NCBI GenBank assembly: GCA_900168235.1
Contig: FUZG01000011.1
Span: 1 to 64,000 of the forward strand
Reading direction: 5' to 3'
DNA length: 64,000 bases
Source: Lachnospiraceae bacterium
GTDB taxonomy: Bacteria; Bacillota; Clostridia; Lachnospirales; Lachnospiraceae
Within the stretch, counting starts at the first letter, position 1. Every line of letters begins with the position of its first letter. Of the stretch, positions 48,893 through 56,745 are shown piece after piece. A program made the position numbers and the translations under genes. The notes below the pieces were generated by a model, which saw nothing but the letters and a program-made list of their open reading frames with translations, was not told the origin of the DNA and ran no database searches.

Positions 48893-50191
48893 ATGTCTGA
48901 CGTTGTAAATTTTAAATGTCCGGCATGCGGTGCGCCGATCTCCTATAAGGGAGAATCCGGCGGCCTCGCCTGTGATTATTGCGGCAGTTCCTTTGACATG
49001 GAGCAGGTCAAGGCAGCGGAAGCAGCTGAGAAGGTCTCTGCAGAGTCATCCGATATGACCTGGACAGAGCCTGATCAGGAGCTCATCACTGATGAGGACG
49101 GAAAAATAGAGGGATTCCTCTGTCCGTCCTGCGGTGCCGAGATCATTGCGGATGAATCTCTCGGTGCAACGGAATGTCCTTACTGCGGTAATAAGGCTGT
49201 AGTTCCTCATGCCTTTGACGGAATGTACAGACCTGATGTCATGATCCCCTTCAAGCTCAATAAGGAGCGGGCTCAGGCAGCCATGAAAAATTTTTATAAG
49301 GGAAAGAAACTGCTCCCGAACGGATTTGCAGACGGAAACCGCCTGAAGGAGATCCAGGGTGTGTACGTACCTTTCTGGCTCATGAGCTGTGAAGCGGAAG
49401 GAAATGCAAGCTTTGAGGGTATAAAGACCGAGACCCGTGAAAGCGGAAAAAAGAGATATATAAAAGAGAAGCATTATCTCATCCATCGGCGCGGAAAGAT
49501 GCAGTTTAACCGTATCCCGGCTGACGGATCAAAGGCAATGGATGACGAGTACATGGATGGACTGGAGCCGTACGATTATTCCGGTCTTGTCCAGTATGAT
49601 GATGCTTACTTCTCAGGATACCTCGCAAACCGGTATGATGTATCGGCAGAGGAAGTGCAGAATCGCATAAATGTCCGTGTGGAGAACAGCGTGACAAGCG
49701 AACTCATGCGGACTGCTACAGGATACGATTCTGTAAACGTAAAGGATTCTGCGCTGAGATACAACAGCAACAAGACTGAGTATGCTATGCTTCCCGTCTG
49801 GATGCTGACTACAAAATTCCAGAACGAAAAGTACAGTTTTGCAATGAATGGCCAGACCGGAAAGATTTCCGGAAAACTTCCCATTGATATGGGGAAATAC
49901 TGGAAATATCTGATACTGGCGCTTCTTATCTGTTTCATTGTAGGACAGGTGCTTATCGGATTTTTTGCAGGCAGCGACGGATTTTCAATGCTCACAGAGC
50001 TTGTGGTCTTCGCAGTAAGTGCGTTTGTCGGATGGGCGTATGCCGGAAGTCTGAAGAAAGCAATGAGTACCGCCGAGACCGCTACAGAAGCGGGAAAATA
50101 TCTGGATACCAAGACCTTCAAGGTGATGGAGAGATCCGATACTTTCATGTATGAGAAGAACAGGGTAGAAGATATCAGTGACGGAAAGTAG
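48893..50191 (+). CDS. TFIIB-type zinc-ribbon membrane protein (YdjG-like)
   Basis: 432 aa. Two N-terminal zinc ribbons (FKCPACGAPISYKGES with CDYCGSSFD, and FLCPSCGAEIIADES with CPYCGNKAVVPHA) are followed by a beta-rich central region (about 110-320, including YVPFWLMSCEAEG and YAMLPVWMLTTKF). Two membrane helices (about 342-365 and 372-392) and a cytoplasmic tail complete the protein. This layout is found in YdjG-type proteins that work with YdjI. AAAGGA precedes ATG 48893. It forms a unit with the SPFH gene upstream and lies 25 bp before trmL. Confidence 0.83.
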   Translation: MSDVVNFKCPACGAPISYKGESGGLACDYCGSSFDMEQVKAAEAAEKVSAESSDMTWTEPDQELITDEDGKIEGFLCPSCGAEIIADESLGATECPYCGNKAVVPHAFDGMYRPDVMIPFKLNKERAQAAMKNFYKGKKLLPNGFADGNRLKEIQGVYVPFWLMSCEAEGNASFEGIKTETRESGKKRYIKEKHYLIHRRGKMQFNRIPADGSKAMDDEYMDGLEPYDYSGLVQYDDAYFSGYLANRYDVSAEEVQNRINVRVENSVTSELMRTATGYDSVNVKDSALRYNSNKTEYAMLPVWMLTTKFQNEKYSFAMNGQTGKISGKLPIDMGKYWKYLILALLICFIVGQVLIGFFAGSDGFSMLTELVVFAVSAFVGWAYAGSLKKAMSTAETATEAGKYLDTKTFKVMERSDTFMYEKNRVEDISDGK

Positions 50192-50216
50192 TTTTTGAAT
50201 TAAAAGGAGTTTTATT

Positions 50217-50720
50217 ATGCCCGGGATCATTCTCCACGAACCCGAGATACCGTTTAATACGGGAAATATCGGAAGAACATGCCTAAATGCAGGAGCAAGC
50301 CTGCATCTCATCGAGCCTCTTGGCTTTTTTCTGGATGACAAGCATCTGAAAAGAGCCGGAATGGATTACTGGGATCAGGTGGATGTGACCCGATATGTAA
50401 ATTATGAAGATTTCTGTGAAAAGCATCCCGGAGCAAAAATCTGGTATGCGACGACAAAGGCGCATCAGTGCTACAGTGATGTGGAATTTGGACCGGATGA
50501 CTTTATCATGTTTGGTAAGGAAAGCGGTGGAATTCCTGAGGAGATCCTGGTGGATCACGAGGATACCTGCATAAGGATCCCAATGATGGAAAACTGCAGA
50601 TCTCTGAATCTCTGCAACTCTGTTGCGATAGTGCTCTACGAAGCACTTCGTCAGAACGGTTTCCCGGGACTTGAACAGAACGGAAACCTGCACAGGATGT
50701 CATGGAAAGATAATAATTAA
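50217..50720 (+). CDS. trmL: tRNA (cytidine/uridine-34-2'-O)-methyltransferase TrmL
   Basis: 167 aa, typical for the family. The SPOUT motifs are clear: IPFNTGNIGRTCLNAGASLH (motif 1), IMFGKESGGIPEEIL (motif 2) and RIPMMENCRSLNLCNSVAIV (motif 3, forming the knot that binds S-adenosylmethionine). The enzyme methylates the wobble nucleotide of tRNA-Leu. AAAAGGAG lies before ATG 50217. It ends at the bidirectional terminator at 50721. Confidence 0.95.
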   Translation: MPGIILHEPEIPFNTGNIGRTCLNAGASLHLIEPLGFFLDDKHLKRAGMDYWDQVDVTRYVNYEDFCEKHPGAKIWYATTKAHQCYSDVEFGPDDFIMFGKESGGIPEEILVDHEDTCIRIPMMENCRSLNLCNSVAIVLYEALRQNGFPGLEQNGNLHRMSWKDNN

Positions 50721-50765
50721 AAAAGTGGTCTATGCGAAGATAAAAACTTGCATAGACCACTTTTT
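50721..50765. terminator. bidirectional terminator between trmL and folC
   Basis: AAAAGTGGTCTATGC (50721-50735) pairs with GCATAGACCACTTTT (50750-50764). A-rich and T-rich flanks let it serve both strands. Confidence 0.9.
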
Positions 50766-50768
50766 GTT

Positions 50769-52118
50769 TTACATATTTTTGAACATTTCTCTTACGGGCC
50801 CTACGTAGTAGAGAGAACCGAAGACACAGATCACATCCGTATCGGATGCTTCTGCCAGCGCAGCTTTTACCGCGCTTTCAATAGAGTCACAGGGAACGGC
50901 ATCTGCTCCGCGATCTGTAAGGAATGAAGCAAGGTCCTCTGCAGACAGTGCTCTCGGGGAATCGGGAGTCACGGTGAAGAACTTTTTCGCAGCAGGGATC
51001 ACGTGATCCATCATAACGTCATAAGACTTATCGCTTAAGACGCCGGCTACAAAATAGATCTTCTGACCCGGGAAGTACTGTTCGAGGCTCATCCGAAGGA
51101 CGATAGTACCCTCTTCATTATGGCTTCCATCAACTATCACAGGCGGATCACGGTGAAGGAGCTCGAAGCGTCCTGCCCACTGTGTGTCGGAAAGACCGCG
51201 GCGTATCGCATCATTACTTATATTCCAGCCCTTATCACGGAGCATCAGCGCTGCCTGAAGTGCCATGGCTGCATTATTTATCTGATATCTGCCAAGGAGA
51301 CCGATATGCAGATCTTCCCAATGAAGTTTATTGTCATGAACTGATGTAACGAGGTCAAAAGTCTGACCGTCGAGATTTTTTTCCTTAACATCATTTGGAA
51401 GAGAGGCAATCTCAAGCTCTGCGTTGTTTTCGTCTGCGACTTGCTTAAAAACATCGATAACATCATCCTCTGCGGGATAGACGATAACACTTCCGCCGTG
51501 CTTTATTATGCCGGCTTTTTCTCTTGCGATCTCAGGCAAAGTATCGCCGAGGATCATGGTGTGATCAAGGCTTATGGTGGTGATCACTGCGAGCTCCGGA
51601 ACGCGGATTACATTTGTAGCATCGAGGCGCCCGCCGAGTCCCACTTCCAGCACAACAATGTCGCATTTCTGCTCTACGTAGTAGAGAAAAGCGATAGCTG
51701 TCGTGATCTCAAACTGTGATGGATACTGGATACCGTCAGTTTTCATGGCCTCTGCCGTGTCATGAACTATGGTTGCAAATCGGGCCAGATCATCCTCTGC
51801 GATCTCTTCCTCGTGGAGAGTGTCTCCTTCTTTCCAGCCGATCCGGACACGCTCTGTATAACGAACGAGGTACGGAGAAGTGTATAGACCTACTTTATAG
51901 CCGGAACGCTCCAGAATAGTATTCAGGAACGAAGAAGTTGATCCCTTTCCGTTAGTGCCTGCGATGTGAACAAACTTAAGCTTGTCCTGAGGATCGCCTA
52001 AACAGTGCAGGAGCTCTGTGATGCTCACAAGGTTATAGGGTTCAGTCCCGTTCACAATGCTCGTTGGCGAAAAGAAGGGGATACTGTTGATATAGTCCAT
52101 TGTTTCCTGGTAGTTCAT
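50769..52118 (-). CDS. folC: folylpolyglutamate synthase/dihydrofolate synthase
   Basis: 449 aa. The Mur-ligase-like ATP site is FVHIAGTNGKGSTSSFLN (about residues 49-66), followed by GLYTSPYLVRYTERVRI and the VVLEVGLGGRLDATNVI block. The central LGDTLPEIAREKAGIIKHGG and C-terminal VIVDGSHNEEG are also typical. It adds glutamate residues to folates and may also make dihydrofolate from dihydropteroate. It lies 42 bp downstream of a FolT-type transporter gene on the same strand, probably in one transcript controlled by the tetrahydrofolate riboswitch. Confidence 0.95.
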   Translation of the reverse strand: MNYQETMDYINSIPFFSPTSIVNGTEPYNLVSITELLHCLGDPQDKLKFVHIAGTNGKGSTSSFLNTILERSGYKVGLYTSPYLVRYTERVRIGWKEGDTLHEEEIAEDDLARFATIVHDTAEAMKTDGIQYPSQFEITTAIAFLYYVEQKCDIVVLEVGLGGRLDATNVIRVPELAVITTISLDHTMILGDTLPEIAREKAGIIKHGGSVIVYPAEDDVIDVFKQVADENNAELEIASLPNDVKEKNLDGQTFDLVTSVHDNKLHWEDLHIGLLGRYQINNAAMALQAALMLRDKGWNISNDAIRRGLSDTQWAGRFELLHRDPPVIVDGSHNEEGTIVLRMSLEQYFPGQKIYFVAGVLSDKSYDVMMDHVIPAAKKFFTVTPDSPRALSAEDLASFLTDRGADAVPCDSIESAVKAALAEASDTDVICVFGSLYYVGPVREMFKNM

Positions 52119-52160
52119 GGGTAGAGCCTTTCAAAAAAACGGGTGGTGCTGTAGTACTTT

Positions 52161-52718
52161 TTATTCTTTTGCTGTAGAAACAGCGTTGTTTTCAAAAGAA
52201 AAACGAGAAACAGGTTTAAGGATTGCAGTAAGCAGGATCACATTTATCGGAACCATGATAAATGTCTTAAGTGCGCGGGCTGTCACAGAAACGATGAATC
52301 CCTTTCCGTAGAGCATTGAGAGCCAGAAAGAATTGAGTAAGAGGCTCACGATAACTGCATTTAAGAGCTCTGCAATAACGATGCGGATGATAAATTCCTT
52401 TGTGGAAGATTTGGCACCGTTGCGAGTGTTTCTGTAAAGCACAAGACCGTAGATGATTCCGCTCACAGCACCTGAAATGGTGAAGCCGGGGAAATACGGG
52501 CCTGTAGGCTTTGCGATAAATCCTCCGATATCAGTGAGGATGCCGACGATGGCTGCGATGCCGGGGCCGAAGAGATATCCGGAAGCCGCAATAGGGATCG
52601 ATGCAAAGCGGATCTCGATAAGGTTTGTGATGGGAATCTTGAAGAATCCGGCGACAATGCCGATCGCTGTAAGCAGCGCAGCGGCGGTGAGTACTTTCGT
52701 GTTTCGTAAATTAGACAT
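52161..52718 (-). CDS. folT: ECF transporter substrate-binding (S) component, FolT type
   Basis: 185 aa with six membrane helices. The N-terminus NLRNTKVLTAAALLTAIGIV carries the AxxxA-type helix that contacts the energising module, and IEIRFASIPIAASGYLFGPG is typical of FolT-like S components. FolT binds folate and uses the shared EcfA/EcfT module for import; that module is not in this window. Start ATG 52718 has AGGAGGT upstream. The tetrahydrofolate riboswitch and folC next to it support folate as the substrate. Confidence 0.9.
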   Translation of the reverse strand: MSNLRNTKVLTAAALLTAIGIVAGFFKIPITNLIEIRFASIPIAASGYLFGPGIAAIVGILTDIGGFIAKPTGPYFPGFTISGAVSGIIYGLVLYRNTRNGAKSSTKEFIIRIVIAELLNAVIVSLLLNSFWLSMLYGKGFIVSVTARALKTFIMVPINVILLTAILKPVSRFSFENNAVSTAKE

Positions 52719-52784
52719 GAAAAAACCTCCTTTGCGTGCAGCGTTACCTGATACCGCATCTGGAGGTAGAAATATCCGAATGCA

Positions 52785-52903
52785 GCAGCGGGATGCGGTG
52801 ATGAAATCGCAGGCAAATGCCTTTCGTCCCTATGTCAACTCCCTGTACACGGGGCACTGCGGAAGCGGATGGCCGCTTCACTACGCTTCATAACCTACTC
52901 TGC
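52785..52903 (-). promoter_or_regulatory. tetrahydrofolate (THF) riboswitch upstream of folT
   Basis: Read on the minus strand the leader matches the THF aptamer: GAGTAGG, a P2 arm TTATGAA, GCGTAGTG, loop ACAGGGAGTTG, ACGAA, a P4 hairpin AGGC-ATTT-GCCT, GCG, the P2 partner TTTCATCAC, and CGCATCC before GCTGC closing P1. An extra hairpin (GAAGCGG-CCAT-CCGCTTC) appears inserted after GCGTAGTG. Downstream, CCGCATC (52798-52792) can alternatively pair with GATGCGG (52760-52754), and ACCTCC (52767-52762) can pair with the ribosome site GGAGGT (52730-52725). This gives an on/off switch, with ligand binding expected to hide the ribosome site. Confidence 0.8.
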
Positions 52904-52920
52904 GTTGTTAGTACAGACAC

Positions 52921-52949
52921 ATAATAATCTGATGATGACGATTTTTCAA
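52921..52949 (-). promoter_or_regulatory. sigma-A promoter of folT-folC
   Basis: On the minus strand TTGAAA (52949-52944), a 17-bp spacer and TATTAT (52926-52921) lie just upstream of the THF riboswitch. Confidence 0.7.
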
Positions 52950-53060
52950 CTAAATAGGTACTTTTTTTCGTACAATAAAAATTATTGTGGGTAATTACTG
53001 TATAATAAAGACAATACTAGACATTTTTTGTTGAAAAAGATTACCTTTCTGAGGGTTTTA

Positions 53061-54788
53061 ATGGCATATGTGAGAAATCAGAAAAATTATATGATGATTT
53101 TTCCACTCATCCTTTTGTTTGTATTTTTGGCGGTCATAGGCGGCAGCACATTTAATACTAAGCTGCAGGACCGTCTTCTTTTGCTGGACAGAGGATGGAA
53201 TATGTCATATCTCGGTACAACGCGCTCTGATGTAAAGCTTACGGATTCCAATTTTGGACAATCTAAAAAAAATCAGTCTGTTATCCTTTCAAAATCTCTT
53301 CCCTATATCAAGTTAAATTCTGCCTGTGTGACATTCCGCACAGTGCTTTCATCTGTGGATGTTTATGTTGCGGGAAAGCTGGTCTATACCTACGGTCATG
53401 ACTATGAGCGCGCCGGAAAAATGATCCCGAAGCACATGAATTATGTGGCACTTCCAAAGCATTACGCGGGGAGTATGCTCCAGATCGTGGTGACTCCCGG
53501 GGTGGATGATGCTTTTTCGGGGCTTTCGGAAGTTTACTTCGGGTCGAGATGCGACATGGGATATTTCCAGATACAGAGGCACAGGCTCCCACTGGTGGTA
53601 GGTTCAGCCCTTGCCATATTCGGACTGTGTCTTGTGCTCCTGATGCCGGTACTCTTCCTGTACGGAGAGCAGGATTTTCTCGTGATGCAGTACGCATTTC
53701 TTGCGATAGTTTTCGGAACTTACATACTTTGTTATAACGATGTGATCAACTATTACCTGGCAGATGAACATCTGACTACGATACTGGAATATGTGACGCT
53801 CTACCTTATCGCACCTGTAGTAATGTTTTTTGTAAGGACTGACTTACAGGAAAAGGGCGTCGTTGATGATATTTTTGTGGCGCTGGGACTGGTAAATATA
53901 GCGTTCTTTATGGCGGCAGTACTTTCACACGCCATGGGGATCGTGTGTCTCGATGCGTTTGTGACACCATATCATTTTTTTGTACTCCCTCAGAGCTTTT
54001 TCGTTTTGTGGGCGATCATCAGGAATATTATCACGAGAACAAGGCGTTCAAAGACAGTAGCTACGGTATATGGTTCAAGTGCCATAAATGTACTGCTTGC
54101 AGGAACGATAATCTTTGTTTTCTGCACTATCGTAGACATCATGCGTTTTAATTACATGAAATACCTGTCCGGAAGAGGAGAGGTTTATTCGTCCATAAGC
54201 TTTATAACAATAGGTGCGATGATATTTGTAACGTGCTTACTCTGTAACTATTTCTTCCACTGTATCGACCACATAAATGAAGCGTCCATAAGGGGAAAGC
54301 TTGAGGGAATGGCTTATGAGGATGTTCTCACAGGGCTTTCAAACAGGGCGCGCTGTGAGCATCTGATGGATAAGGCGGACCAGTCGGGACGTCCTTACGC
54401 CATCATTAGTCTTGATATGGACGGGCTAAAGGCGACAAATGATAAATATGGTCATGTTTATGGAGATGCGCTGTTAAAGGGGTTTGCGGACATTTTGCGG
54501 AAAAGCTTTCCGGGAGCTGCCCTCATCGGACGAATGGGCGGAGACGAGTTCCTGATACTTTTGACTGAGGAAAAACTGGGAATGGCGCCTCTTTATATAA
54601 AGGCAATGGAACACAACATGAAGGAGCAGAGCAAGATTGATGAAAAGCTCAAGTACTCCGCGTCATGGGGAATGTGCCGGAGCCGTGAAAAGGTTGGTTC
54701 TGCGCATCAGGTCTATATGGAAGCAGACAGCCGTATGTACAAAATGAAAGAGGAACACCACAGAGCCGGAGGTGATCATCATGAGTAA
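53061..54788 (+). CDS. membrane GGDEF diguanylate cyclase with extracellular sensor domain (1st of tandem pair)
   Basis: 575 aa from ATG 53061 (GAGGG 5 bp upstream); an in-frame TTG at 53028 has no site. A first membrane helix (IFPLILLFVFLAVIGG) is followed by a 150-residue extracellular beta-rich domain like the 7TMR-DISM jelly-roll sensor (FRTVLSSVDVYVAGKLVYTY). Then come seven membrane helices (about 185-400) and a GGDEF domain with MAYEDVLTGLSNRARCEHLM and GRMGGDEFLIL. No RxxD inhibitory site precedes the signature. It should synthesise cyclic di-GMP in response to an extracellular ligand, possibly a carbohydrate. It overlaps the next, similarly built gene by 8 bp. Confidence 0.88.
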   Translation: MAYVRNQKNYMMIFPLILLFVFLAVIGGSTFNTKLQDRLLLLDRGWNMSYLGTTRSDVKLTDSNFGQSKKNQSVILSKSLPYIKLNSACVTFRTVLSSVDVYVAGKLVYTYGHDYERAGKMIPKHMNYVALPKHYAGSMLQIVVTPGVDDAFSGLSEVYFGSRCDMGYFQIQRHRLPLVVGSALAIFGLCLVLLMPVLFLYGEQDFLVMQYAFLAIVFGTYILCYNDVINYYLADEHLTTILEYVTLYLIAPVVMFFVRTDLQEKGVVDDIFVALGLVNIAFFMAAVLSHAMGIVCLDAFVTPYHFFVLPQSFFVLWAIIRNIITRTRRSKTVATVYGSSAINVLLAGTIIFVFCTIVDIMRFNYMKYLSGRGEVYSSISFITIGAMIFVTCLLCNYFFHCIDHINEASIRGKLEGMAYEDVLTGLSNRARCEHLMDKADQSGRPYAIISLDMDGLKATNDKYGHVYGDALLKGFADILRKSFPGAALIGRMGGDEFLILLTEEKLGMAPLYIKAMEHNMKEQSKIDEKLKYSASWGMCRSREKVGSAHQVYMEADSRMYKMKEEHHRAGGDHHE

Positions 54789-56487
54789 AAGGAAAAAGGT
54801 GATCATCTCAGCCATAGTGATCTTTGCCGTTTTCTGCATAATTCACGTATTTTTGATACGGGGAAAGTCTGTGATGCCGAATGTCTCACGGATGAGCACA
54901 GGCTGGACTGTAAGATATAAAGGCGAAGAGTACGAAAAAGTGGACATTGTCATGCTGAATAAGACAGTTCCGGGGCCCTATAAAAAGGGCGAGACTATGG
55001 AACTTTCGGCAAGGATCCCGGGAGAAGCAAATCTTCACTTTCCAACAATTTTTTTACGGACAAAGTACAGTGCATTTCAGGCGTATGTAGATGATGAGCC
55101 TGTGATGGATGTAGGCATGGAAAATGTGGGGACTGACCGTTTTGTGGGTTGTTTTCAGAGGATGATAAGTCTCCCTGAACACAGCGGGGGAAAATTATTC
55201 CGGGTTGTGCTCTATATATGTGAAGATGATGCGTTTTCTTCTATAGACGCTCCGTTAGTAGGCCCGTATGAATCTGTGGAACGGGGCTATATGAGAGAGA
55301 ACCTGTTCCCGATAATGGCAGGAATGTTCCTTGTGATCTTCGGGATCGCATTTGCTCTCGTGACGCTTGGATTTTTGCCGAGTGTTCCTGAAATGCTTGA
55401 ACCGCTTTTTGCCGCATTTATGGCTGCAGATTACGGAGTGTACACGCTTACATTTTATAATGCGCTGTTCTTTTTCATAGATGACAAGTACAGTACATAT
55501 TTAGAATATATATCGCTGTACATGCTGGTTCCGTATACGGTACTTGTGCTGTTTTCACTGCATAAAAACTCCGGGCATAGGAAGCTGCTCTTAACGATAG
55601 GTGCGGTTGTTTCATTTTTATGCATGAGCCTTATTGTACTGCACTTTGCGGCAGGGATTCATATGTGTCGGACATTGCCGCTGTATCACGTGATGGCAGG
55701 GATAGCGATCCTTCTCGTAAACGGAATATTTATCTATGATCTTAAAAAGAAGAATCTGACTATAGCGGGAGCTGTTCAGCTCGGAGGACTCGTAACCCTG
55801 AGTGATTTCCTGCTGGTGGGAATGATGCTTTACAAGCTTTCAAGGAGCGGAGTCATAAGTATGTCATTTCTTCCGAGTGGGATCTTCCCGGCGGGAGGCA
55901 TGATCTTCCTGATGGCGCATCTCGTGACGTATCTTCTTTATTTAGCAGAGTCATATGCCAGAAACCGCGAGTATATCCATCTGGAACGCCTTGCATATGA
56001 AGACGCGCTGACAGGGCTTTATAACCGTCCGCGAAGCGAGATCTTCATGAATGAGCTGGATAAAAAAGATGAAGACTACTGCATCATGAGCGTGGACCTT
56101 AACGGTCTGAAGATAGTAAACGATCATTACGGCCACTCGGCAGGAGACCAGTATATCCGTGAAGTATCCGCGATCTTAAAAAAGAAATGCGATGACAGGG
56201 CAGATGTATGCCGTGTGGGCGGAGATGAGTTCATGCTGATCTTTGATGAAAACGACATCATCACTATCAGAAGATTTGTGATGGAGATTTATGACCAGGT
56301 AGAACATATCAGGCTCAAAAACTGTGATTATCACTGTAGTGTGGCAGCGGGATTTGCTTTCCGTCATGAATTCCAGGAAAGGAAAGCAACTGCACAGGAA
56401 GTATATATGCTTGCTGATGAGAGGATGTACAAGGAAAAGAGAAGACTTCATAAAGAAAGGGGAATAAGCATAAGGGACGGTGCGTGA
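54781..56487 (+). CDS. membrane GGDEF diguanylate cyclase with extracellular sensor domain (2nd of tandem pair)
   Basis: 568 aa from ATG 54781 with a perfect GGAGGTGAT inside the end of the previous gene; an in-frame GTG at 54772 is within that site. It has the same architecture as its neighbour: a signal-anchor helix, a beta-rich extracellular domain (LRTKYSAFQAYVDDEPVMDV), seven membrane helices and a GGDEF domain with LAYEDALTGLYNRPRSEIFM and CRVGGDEFMLIF. The RxxD inhibitory site is not in the strict position (RADVC). The pair probably arose by tandem duplication and diverged. Translational coupling suggests matched expression. Confidence 0.88.
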   Translation: MSKRKKVIISAIVIFAVFCIIHVFLIRGKSVMPNVSRMSTGWTVRYKGEEYEKVDIVMLNKTVPGPYKKGETMELSARIPGEANLHFPTIFLRTKYSAFQAYVDDEPVMDVGMENVGTDRFVGCFQRMISLPEHSGGKLFRVVLYICEDDAFSSIDAPLVGPYESVERGYMRENLFPIMAGMFLVIFGIAFALVTLGFLPSVPEMLEPLFAAFMAADYGVYTLTFYNALFFFIDDKYSTYLEYISLYMLVPYTVLVLFSLHKNSGHRKLLLTIGAVVSFLCMSLIVLHFAAGIHMCRTLPLYHVMAGIAILLVNGIFIYDLKKKNLTIAGAVQLGGLVTLSDFLLVGMMLYKLSRSGVISMSFLPSGIFPAGGMIFLMAHLVTYLLYLAESYARNREYIHLERLAYEDALTGLYNRPRSEIFMNELDKKDEDYCIMSVDLNGLKIVNDHYGHSAGDQYIREVSAILKKKCDDRADVCRVGGDEFMLIFDENDIITIRRFVMEIYDQVEHIRLKNCDYHCSVAAGFAFRHEFQERKATAQEVYMLADERMYKEKRRLHKERGISIRDGA

Positions 56488-56745
56488 GGTATTGCATAGA
56501 TTTTCAAACAAATGCTTAAGAAATTCTTAGAAATGACTGAATACAGCACCCCTGAGATGTGCTTTTCTTGACCCTGTAAATCGATTGTGCTACCTTTTAA
56601 ACAACTGTCGGTTTTTATGGATATTTATATAGAAATTCCATGGAAACAGGCGGTCAAGCAACATAATTTCCGGCACCATAAGCCGGCGGTCCGCCGGATT
56701 CTGCAGGGAGCAGAGCGGAGAACGGACAGAAAGGAAGTAGACACA
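56488..56745 (+). other. leader region upstream of metG
   Basis: The 258-bp gap holds one strong hairpin at about 56682-56697 (CCGGCGG and CCGCCGG) near the start of metG. I searched for the T-box core (AGGGTGGNACCGCG) and the SAM riboswitch core and found neither. No terminator with a T-run is obvious after the GGDEF gene. Confidence 0.4.

Noticed and set aside
56488-56745. T-box or SAM riboswitch controlling metG
   Set aside because: Neither the T-box core nor the SAM aptamer core is present; only a short GC-rich hairpin lies near the start codon.
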